From positions 62,001 to 126,000 of the forward strand of contig CALIRO010000045.1 in the NCBI GenBank assembly GCA_938042245.1: a stretch of DNA of 64,000 nt, in the 5' to 3' direction. Under the pieces are notes generated by a model. It was not told the DNA's origin and did no database searches. It saw only the letters and a list, made by a program, of their open reading frames with translations. Of the stretch, positions 58,242-64,000 are shown one piece after another; position 1 is the first letter of the stretch, and each line of letters opens with the position of its first letter. This DNA is from an uncultured Thermoguttaceae bacterium (GTDB taxonomy: Bacteria; Planctomycetota; Planctomycetia; Pirellulales; Thermoguttaceae). Position numbers and translations under genes: made by a program.

Positions 58242-59120
58242 ATGCACGTTTTAATTGAGCAATTGACCTCTACAGGTACGGTGGTTACCGATGGGGCTTG
58301 GGCCACCCAGTTATACCAACTGGGCCTCCAGGTGGGCCAATGCCCGGAACGCTGGAACCTGGAGCATCCGGATCGGGTGCAGCAGGTGGCCCGCAGCTAT
58401 GTGGAAGCCGGTAGCCTGATCATTTTGACCAATACGTTTGGGGGCAATCGGCTCAGCCTGGCCCGGCACGGCTTGGCCGACCAAATCCGTGCGCTCAACC
58501 AGGCCGGAGTGGAGATTTCGCTTCGGGCAGCCGGCCAGCAGGCCTTGGTGTTTGCCTCGGTAGGGCCGAGCGGCAAAATGCTGCTAACCGGCGATACCAC
58601 TGTCGAAGAGCTTCACGCGGTATTTCAAGAGCAGTGTGAGCTTTTAGCCGAGGCCGGCGCCGATGGCCTGGTCATCGAAACCATGTCCGACTTGGAAGAA
58701 GCGGCCATTGCGGTTCGGGCAGCCAAGACAACGGGCCTGCCGGTGGTAGCCTGTATGGTCTTCGCCTCCGGTCGGGACAAAGATCGCACCCTGATGGGCA
58801 ACACCCCAGAACAGGTTGCCCAAGCACTCATCCAGGCCGGCGCCGATGTGGTCGGGGCCAACTGCGGCCAAGGCATCGAAGGTTTTGTGCCGATTTGCCG
58901 ACGGCTCCGGTCGGCCACGGATCTGCCCATCTGGATCAAACCCAATGCCGGCTTGCCGGAGTTGGTTGATGGCCGACCTCAATACCGACAAACCCCGGAG
59001 CAATTCGCCTCCTATATTCCCGCCTTGGTGGAGGCGGGGGCGGCGTTTTTAGGCGGTTGCTGCGGCACCAGCCCAGAGTTCATTCGGGCTATCCGGAACC
59101 AACTGGCTCAACTCGGCTAA
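58242..59120 (+). CDS. Homocysteine S-methyltransferase family protein (zinc-dependent)
   Basis: The 292-residue protein is a single Hcy-binding TIM barrel, like BHMT or the N-terminal module of MetH. The zinc ligands are C208 in GANCGQG and the pair C273-C274 in GGCCGTSPEFIRAI. The N-terminal TDGAWATQLYQ and LTNTFGGNR motifs are also present. It should move a methyl group to homocysteine or a related thiol. The ATG at 58242 is the natural start; the longer frame is not family-like. A UroD/MtaA-like gene follows 290 bp downstream on the same strand, which hints at corrinoid-linked methyl transfer. Confidence 0.88.
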   Translation: MHVLIEQLTSTGTVVTDGAWATQLYQLGLQVGQCPERWNLEHPDRVQQVARSYVEAGSLIILTNTFGGNRLSLARHGLADQIRALNQAGVEISLRAAGQQALVFASVGPSGKMLLTGDTTVEELHAVFQEQCELLAEAGADGLVIETMSDLEEAAIAVRAAKTTGLPVVACMVFASGRDKDRTLMGNTPEQVAQALIQAGADVVGANCGQGIEGFVPICRRLRSATDLPIWIKPNAGLPELVDGRPQYRQTPEQFASYIPALVEAGAAFLGGCCGTSPEFIRAIRNQLAQLG

Positions 59121-59273
59121 GCTGCCGAAAACGCCTGGGACTGGGACCACTAGAGAACAACTTTCCGCCCTGTGAAATTGATTTATCCTTTCTGCCCAAA
59201 CCAGGATTCAAACATGTCATCCCCGGGCAAGCCAGGAGCCGCTAAAGCCAAGCGAGGTTCTGTGCCCAGCATC

Positions 59274-59301
59274 CTGGATTCCCGCTTTCGCGGGAATGAC
59301 A
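59274..59301. repeat. REP-like hairpin repeat
   Basis: CTGGATTCCCGCTTTCGCGGGAATGACA is the best-preserved member of the family. A degraded MITE-like right end (CTCAGCTGAAGTCTTT, near 59346) follows, so this may be the remains of a MITE copy. Confidence 0.7.
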
Positions 59302-59412
59302 ACAAGGGAGGCCTAGCAATTCCAAAGCAGATGTTCCTTGCCTCAGCTGAAGTCTTTGGCATGGCGAAGCTCTCTACGTCTCTGCTGATGGGAATGGGAG
59401 GAGCCAAGGAGG

Positions 59413-60624
59413 ATGAATTCTCGTGAGCGGGTCATGTGTGCTTTAGAACATCGGGAACCGGATCGGGTGCCCATCGACGTAGGCGCAACCCGGCAGACCG
59501 GTATTGCCGCTTCCACCTATCATCAACTCAAACAACTTCTAGGCATTTCCACGCCCACACGGGTGTATGACTTGTATCAGATGTTGGCGGAAATTGAGCG
59601 GCCGGTTTTAGAGCGGCTGGGCGGCGATGTGGTGGGATTGCAGCGGCCGGCCGTGGCCTTCGGCATCCGAAACGAACGCTGGAAGCCGTGGAAACTGTTC
59701 GACGGCACCCCCGTGGAAGTGCCTGGGGATTTTAACCCCCTGGTTCGAGCCAACGGGGACTTGTTGCTTCTGCATCCAGATGGCCGACCCATGGCTGTCA
59801 TGCCTAGGGGCGGCTTCTATTTTGACCGGGTGGATAAATTTCCCGGCGCTGCCCATGTCGATCCCGATAAAATAGAACTTCCTCTGCTCACTCAGGAAGA
59901 ATGCGATCACCTGCACGCCCAGGCCGAAAGTTGGTGGCAAAACTCCGATTATGCCATCATGGTGGCGATGGGACCCCCGTATGAACTATTCTTCGGCTTA
60001 GGCATCGGCGATTTCAGCGCCTGGATGATCAGCTTGGCCACGGAGCCAGACTACGTCCGCCAGCTCTATGAGCGGATTGTGGAAGCCTGGATCGAGAACC
60101 TTCGTCGGTTGGCCAATGCGGTGGGCGACCGGGTTCAGATTGTCCAGTTCAACGACGACCTCGGCACCCAAAACGCCCCCTTCCTTTCCGTTGGTATGTT
60201 TCGAGAACTGATCATGCCCTATTACAAACGAGGCTTGGACTGGATCCATCAGCATACCCGGTGGAAAGTCTTCATGCACAGCGACGGCGCCATCTATCCG
60301 TTCCTGCCCAGTTTGATTGAGATGGGCGTAGATATTATCAATCCGGTGCAGACGTCGGCCAAGGGGATGGATCCGGTCCGGCTCAAGCGAGAATTTGGCG
60401 ATCGGCTGGTGTTTTGGGGTGCTGCTTGCGATAGCCAAAAGACTTTACCTTTTGGCACCCCGGAGGAGGTGGCCGACGAGGTACGTGAAAATATTCGCAT
60501 TTTGGCCCCTGGCGGCGGCTATGTACTGGCTAGTGTGCATAACATTCAGGCCGGCGTGCCCCCAGAAAATGTCCTGGCCCTTTTCGACACCGCCCAACAG
60601 GCCGGACGATATGAATATTTATAG
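59413..60624 (+). CDS. Uroporphyrinogen decarboxylase family protein (MtaA/CmuA-like)
   Basis: The 403-residue protein has the UroD-family fold (MNSRERVMCALEHREPDRVPIDVGA, then FMHSDGAIYPFLPSLIEMGVDIINPVQTSAKGMDPVRLKREFGDRLVFWGAACDSQ). True HemE is shorter and conserved differently. Members of this group are usually corrinoid- or thiol-dependent methyltransferases with zinc bound by His and Cys. Candidate ligands here are the His of MHSDGAI, the Cys of GAACDSQ and the His of ASVHNIQ, though this is only by eye. GGAGG lies a few bases before the ATG. It may work with the homocysteine-methyltransferase-like protein upstream. Confidence 0.85.
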   Translation: MNSRERVMCALEHREPDRVPIDVGATRQTGIAASTYHQLKQLLGISTPTRVYDLYQMLAEIERPVLERLGGDVVGLQRPAVAFGIRNERWKPWKLFDGTPVEVPGDFNPLVRANGDLLLLHPDGRPMAVMPRGGFYFDRVDKFPGAAHVDPDKIELPLLTQEECDHLHAQAESWWQNSDYAIMVAMGPPYELFFGLGIGDFSAWMISLATEPDYVRQLYERIVEAWIENLRRLANAVGDRVQIVQFNDDLGTQNAPFLSVGMFRELIMPYYKRGLDWIHQHTRWKVFMHSDGAIYPFLPSLIEMGVDIINPVQTSAKGMDPVRLKREFGDRLVFWGAACDSQKTLPFGTPEEVADEVRENIRILAPGGGYVLASVHNIQAGVPPENVLALFDTAQQAGRYEYL

Positions 60625-61050
60625 ACGCATTGATCGACTGGTTTGAAAGAAATAGGCCTCCTGGGGAGCCGATGGGACTGTTCTTTGATTGCCTAGGCCA
60701 CAGGAATCCTGAGGCCATTTGTGGTTCTCATTGCCGCCCAAGCAGGAGAGTGCCAGTACCTTTGGGGGCGTGGATTGGCCCGGAAGCGGTCGTCTTGCTT
60801 CCTTTCTGCCGGCCAATCGGATGCTTAGCCGCCCTCCCCCGGCGAGCAGAGGCACATATTTACTCCCTCTCCCGGGCAGGGGAACATACCCTGATTATAC
60901 CGTAGTCTGCTTAGACTGCGCTGAAAAACCCCGAAATAACTACCCTCTGACAGATAGGAGTCCCTACAAGGGTTAAACGGAGAGGGGAGATGGCTCGGGC
61001 GTCTGCCTTGTTCGGCAGGAACGTCCCTTGGCCGAAATGTTCCCCAGGGG
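60625..61050. other. Convergent intergenic region with an AGTCT palindrome
   Basis: AGTCT-GCTT-AGACT (60904-60917) is the same palindrome as in the 14-kb and 30.9-kb repeats but without their second half. GGCCGAAATGTTCC near 61030 resembles a MITE end. No gene or strong terminator was seen. Confidence 0.5.
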
Positions 61051-61719
61051 TTACTCATCCGGTTGAAGTGGCCCGCCTTCCGGAAGCATCTGCTCCAACG
61101 GGCAGCCGGTGCATTTGGGCCGCCGTTGACAATGCAGTTTGCCGACCCGGACCAACAGAGCATGATATTCATTGAAAATTTGAACATCTGGTTCTAATTG
61201 GCTTTCAAAATATTCTTTGATCTGATAGTAATCGGCGTCGAAACCGATCCAACCATGCCGGGCCAAAACCCGATGGGTATATGTATCCACGACAAAGGTG
61301 GGAAACCCCCCAGCATAAAGGAGGATGGAATCGGCGGTTTCCGGCCCGATGCCTGGCACCTGCAGCAGTTCTTCTCGCAAGACGTCCATGGGGCTGGAAA
61401 ACATTCGCTCCAGCGAGCCGCCGTACCGCCGAACGATCATCTCTAGCAGGTTTCGGAGCCGTCGGGCTTTGATCCGATAGTAGCCCGCAGGCCGAATCAG
61501 TTCTTCCAGTTCTGCCAGCGGCACTTTGGCCAAACGCCGAGGTTCCAGCAGCCCGGCCTCACGCAAGTTTCCGATAGCCCGTTCCACATTCTTCCAATTG
61601 GTATTCTGCACTAACACCGCTCCGACAATCACTTCAAAAGGTGTCTGGCCAGGCCACCAATGCTGCGGCCCATACGCCGCATACAACCGATCATAAACCT
61701 CTCGCACCAGCGCAGTCAT
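61051..61719 (-). CDS. Endonuclease III-like HhH-GPD DNA glycosylase with altered active site
   Basis: The 222-residue protein has the Nth/MutY fold: FEVIVGAVLVQNTNWKNVERAI, helix-hairpin-helix VPGIGPETADSILLYAGG (121-138) and the catalytic Asp145 in FVVDTYTHR. The lyase Lys of Nth (GxGxKTA) is Glu127 here, so it may be a monofunctional glycosylase. The C-terminal cluster motif CQRRPKCTGC (C197, C203, C206) lacks the fourth cysteine; Leu is found at the expected place. It belongs to the general endonuclease III-domain group of unknown lesion specificity. The start ATG at 61719 is well placed. Confidence 0.87.
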   Translation of the reverse strand: MTALVREVYDRLYAAYGPQHWWPGQTPFEVIVGAVLVQNTNWKNVERAIGNLREAGLLEPRRLAKVPLAELEELIRPAGYYRIKARRLRNLLEMIVRRYGGSLERMFSSPMDVLREELLQVPGIGPETADSILLYAGGFPTFVVDTYTHRVLARHGWIGFDADYYQIKEYFESQLEPDVQIFNEYHALLVRVGKLHCQRRPKCTGCPLEQMLPEGGPLQPDE

Positions 61720-62118
61720 ATCCGCCTTTCTGCCTCGGGGTGGAGTAACCGTCTTGGCCGTTGGCGCCTCCCGTCCTAAGGAATGTCGGTTGCCTTGGAG
61801 TGAGCTTGGCCATTAGGACCCGGGCTGCCAGGTAGAGGGCATGGCAGCCCTAGGAATGCCGAATCCCTGGAAGTTGCCTGGCAACTGCCCAACGTTTCAT
61901 GGTGTCTATACTGCCGGTTGTCTTGGAGTTAGCTAGCTCAATTGCTTCCTATTGTCTGTCCGGCCGGGTGCCTTGGACTCAGTTTGTTCGGCAAAATTGA
62001 TACAGATGGTAGGCCCTGAGCTTGTTTGGCAAAGTGGATCTGTAGGCCTGGCAGGCTCAAGCCGAGGACCATCTTCCGTCGAAAAATGATCTGGGAATCT
62101 CTTCGGGGAGTTGCTCCG
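61720..62118. repeat. Intergenic region with short imperfect direct repeats
   Basis: GGTTGCCTTGGAGTGAG (61788), GGTTGTCTTGGAGTTAG (61916) and GGGTGCCTTGGACTCAG (61966) are three related units. GTTCGGCAAAATTGAT and GTTTGGCAAAGTGGAT (61986 and 62025), each leading to GTAGGCC, are another pair. A 15-bp palindrome AGTTGCC-t-GGCAACT lies at 61872-61886. No gene is supported here. Confidence 0.5.
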
Positions 62119-62892
62119 ATGGCAGCAGGCGAGCAGGTCTGTTGGTCCGGTCCAGTACCACCGGCCGCCCCGGAACCAGGACTCGACGAGGATTACTGGG
62201 CGGAGTCCTGTCGGCCCTGGGCGAGTTTATTGTTTTTAACACCCTTGCTGATAGTTTATGAAGGGGGGGTGCTGTTAGGAAGTTCGGCGGCGGCCAGAAA
62301 CGGAGCCGATCTTTGGCTCCGCATGCTCCTGGATAGTCTAGGGTTGGGCCATTATTTTTTGTTGCCCGCCCTGGTAGTGGCCATCCTCCTAGGCTGGCAC
62401 TATACGACCGGGCAGTCTTGGCGGGTGGCGCCGGCAACGCTGTTTGGAATGGCGGTGGAATGCAGTTTGCTTTCTTGCATCCTTTGGGTGCTGCTTCGAT
62501 GGCAAGGCAGCCTCTGGCAGATGCCCAGCCCGGAGCAGATCGGCGCCTGCCCAGATTGGCTGGTGCGCATGATTAGCTATCTGGGAGCTGGGCTTTATGA
62601 GGAACTTTTGTTCCGATTGATCCTTCTGCCCGCTGGGCTGGGGCTGCTGCGGGTTTGTGGGCTGGGCCTGTGGCAAAGTTTTTTGCTAGCCGCTTTGAGC
62701 ACCAGCGCCGTTTTTGCCCTGGCCCATCACCTGGGACCCTCCGGCGAACCCTGGAATCTGGCCACCTTCGGGGTCCGTTGGCTGGCAGGAATGTTTTTCT
62801 GCGGGCTTTTTTGGTTCCGAGGCTTTGGCATCGCCGCCGGCACTCATGCAGGCTACGACATTCTTGTCGGCCTGCTGCTGCCACAGGCATGA
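62119..62892 (+). CDS. CPBP-family intramembrane glutamic protease
   Basis: The 257-residue protein has about seven membrane helices and the CPBP/Abi motifs: EELLFR in GAGLYEELLFRLILLP (catalytic Glu pair and Arg), then FALAHHLG, and a third His in GIAAGTHAGYDI. Relatives include Rce1-like CAAX proteases and bacterial membrane proteases of uncertain substrate. The ATG at 62119 is chosen since GGGGAG lies eight bases upstream; longer frames begin with unlikely sequence. A GGGACTG / CAGTCCC hairpin at 62942-62965 follows the gene. Confidence 0.85.
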   Translation: MAAGEQVCWSGPVPPAAPEPGLDEDYWAESCRPWASLLFLTPLLIVYEGGVLLGSSAAARNGADLWLRMLLDSLGLGHYFLLPALVVAILLGWHYTTGQSWRVAPATLFGMAVECSLLSCILWVLLRWQGSLWQMPSPEQIGACPDWLVRMISYLGAGLYEELLFRLILLPAGLGLLRVCGLGLWQSFLLAALSTSAVFALAHHLGPSGEPWNLATFGVRWLAGMFFCGLFWFRGFGIAAGTHAGYDILVGLLLPQA

Positions 62893-63446
62893 ACCTTGCT
62901 TCCGGATACACACCAACCACCTAACAGGCGCAAACCGGACTGGGACTGCCTTGCCTGTCAGTCCCCCAAGCAATCACCCAAAAACCTTTCAAAAGTTCCA
63001 AGCTTGGCACACCGAGGCGCTAGAGATACTGGCATTGTCCCGGAAGCAACTAAAGACCCTTGAAAAACTTCCCCCTTTGGCCCCGCCCCGAACACCTCCC
63101 CGGATGACGGGAGGTTGGCAATCCCAAAAAGGGTGAAGCAAAATCGAACAACTATGCTAGCATCTGCCTGGTTCCGCCCCTTGCAGGAACCGAATTCTCT
63201 CCTCAGCATCCTCTTCGGTACACCATTTGCATAGATTCTGTTTTTCGCCCAAAACCTCTTGGAGCTTCTAAAAACCAAAGTTATAATAACCCTCAAGAAT
63301 CCTTTCGAAGGCTTTTGTCTGGGGTGAGTGGGTTGGACTGTTGGCTCGGCCCAGGAAAAAGCCGATCTACAGATCAAGGAGCATGTTGATTTCGGATGGG
63401 CTAAACAGAAGAAATTTATCCTCCGTGATTTTCAAGGACCGTTGCC
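62893..63446. other. Intergenic, no gene seen
   Basis: Apart from the GGGACTG...CAGTCCC hairpin at 62942-62965, which lacks a T-run and may be a weak terminator of the CPBP gene, this 554-bp spacer contains only short unsupported frames. The promoter of the DUF2617 gene must lie at its right end but was not identified. Confidence 0.45.
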
Positions 63447-63989
63447 GTGCTAAGTGTTCGTCCGAAAGTGGCGGAATTGGTATTTGTGGTGTACGGCCGG
63501 CCTTTGCATCCGGAATTGTTTCAGGTGGTACAGTGTCGGCAGATTCAGCATGGGAGCTATCAGGCCAAATTGCAGATCACGACGGCCGGGCATGTGATCT
63601 GCTGGAACTATGCGGATCTGGTGCTCACCGAAGTGGCCACCTCCGCCCAGCATCCGTTGCCAGAATTGCGCCGATTGATCTGCCACCGGCTCCGAGAAAG
63701 CCGACAGGAACGCATCCAGTGCCGCGGGGGCGTCGTCTATCAGGTCCAATTCCACCTAGACCAACTGGCGCCGGAAGAGTTTTGGGCATTTCAGCAGCAG
63801 TTGCAACTAGCTGACCAAGAGCCGGAAGGTTTGTATTATAAGTTTGGCTCCAATGGCCGGATTGCTGTCGGCGCCGTCAGTTACATCCATACCGAGTGCC
63901 GACAGCGGAGCTTCCGCATCCAAGCCTTCCATACTTTCCCGGACGATTATGCAATCGTCAAAACCGAGTCGCTTTTCCTGTTACCTTAA
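63447..63989 (+). CDS. DUF2617 family protein
   Basis: The 180-residue protein resembles DUF2617 (VAELVFVVYGRPLHPELFQVVQCRQIQHGSYQAKLQITTAGHVICWNYADLVLTEV and later GAVSYIHTECRQRSFRIQAFHTFPDDYAIVKTESLF). The domain has no known function and is found in planctomycetes and actinobacteria. It has no signal peptide or membrane helix. The GTG start at 63447 has AAGGA eight bases upstream. It ends 11 bp before the window edge; any operon partner lies beyond. Confidence 0.82.
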   Translation: MLSVRPKVAELVFVVYGRPLHPELFQVVQCRQIQHGSYQAKLQITTAGHVICWNYADLVLTEVATSAQHPLPELRRLICHRLRESRQERIQCRGGVVYQVQFHLDQLAPEEFWAFQQQLQLADQEPEGLYYKFGSNGRIAVGAVSYIHTECRQRSFRIQAFHTFPDDYAIVKTESLFLLP

Positions 63990-64000
63990 CACCGGTTGCT

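Overview
The window is a stretch of bacterial chromosome of moderately high GC, most probably from a planctomycete (Planctomycetota, perhaps the Pirellulales side). This is an inference from gene content and not from a marker gene. It rests on a DUF2617 protein, a BNR-4 repeat protein, a Tat-exported DUF362 protein, very large GT39-type membrane proteins, non-pyrrolysine MttB and UroD-like methyltransferases, and a flagellar locus with oversized flagellin and FlgL. There are no rRNA or tRNA genes, no CRISPR array and no intact transposase.

Layout. 0-9 kb: end of a short-chain dehydrogenase, an MttB-family methyltransferase, a ketosynthase lacking its catalytic cysteine next to a flippase-like membrane protein, a PolB-type exonuclease, peptidase T and a Tat-lipoprotein DUF362 protein. 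9-14 kb: a tightly packed purA-uppS-hydrolase operon with an elaborate leader, then mnmA. 13.9-14.9 kb: intergenic space that appears to encode a compact small RNA with its own promoter and terminator. 14.9-22 kb: a sulfur module with a SLC13-type permease, APS reductase, siroheme sulfite reductase and a CobA-HemD fusion. These four take up sulfate, reduce it to sulfide and make the siroheme that the sulfite reductase needs. 22-30.5 kb: TPR protein, ribosomal protein S20, BNR-4 protein, a two-gene membrane system of unknown function, a thermonuclease, a small Cys-rich protein and a ferredoxin. 30.5-31.9 kb: repeat-dense spacer with an orphan terminator. 31.9-37.3 kb: two GT-C-type membrane proteins and dihydrolipoyl dehydrogenase.

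38-57.9 kb is one long minus-strand motility region. In transcription order it reads flgF, flgG, flgA, flgH, flgI, flgJ (rod-binding part only), flgN, flgK, flgL, fliW, csrA, fliC, a radical SAM/SPASM protein and a GT41-like (O-GlcNAc-transferase-like) protein. A near-perfect sigma-54 promoter precedes flgF and a good sigma-28 promoter precedes fliC, giving the usual early/late hierarchy. Flagellin (901 aa) and the hook-filament junction protein FlgL (1108 aa) are both greatly enlarged by what looks like the same repeated module. The two enzymes downstream of fliC suggest flagellin modification.

58-64 kb: a zinc homocysteine-methyltransferase-like protein, a UroD/MtaA-like protein, an endonuclease III relative with altered active-site residues, a CPBP membrane protease and a DUF2617 protein.

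Several small repeat families are scattered between genes. The clearest is a MITE-like element of about 165 bp with 16-bp terminal inverted repeats and 8-bp target duplications, one copy of which sits between flgF and flgG.
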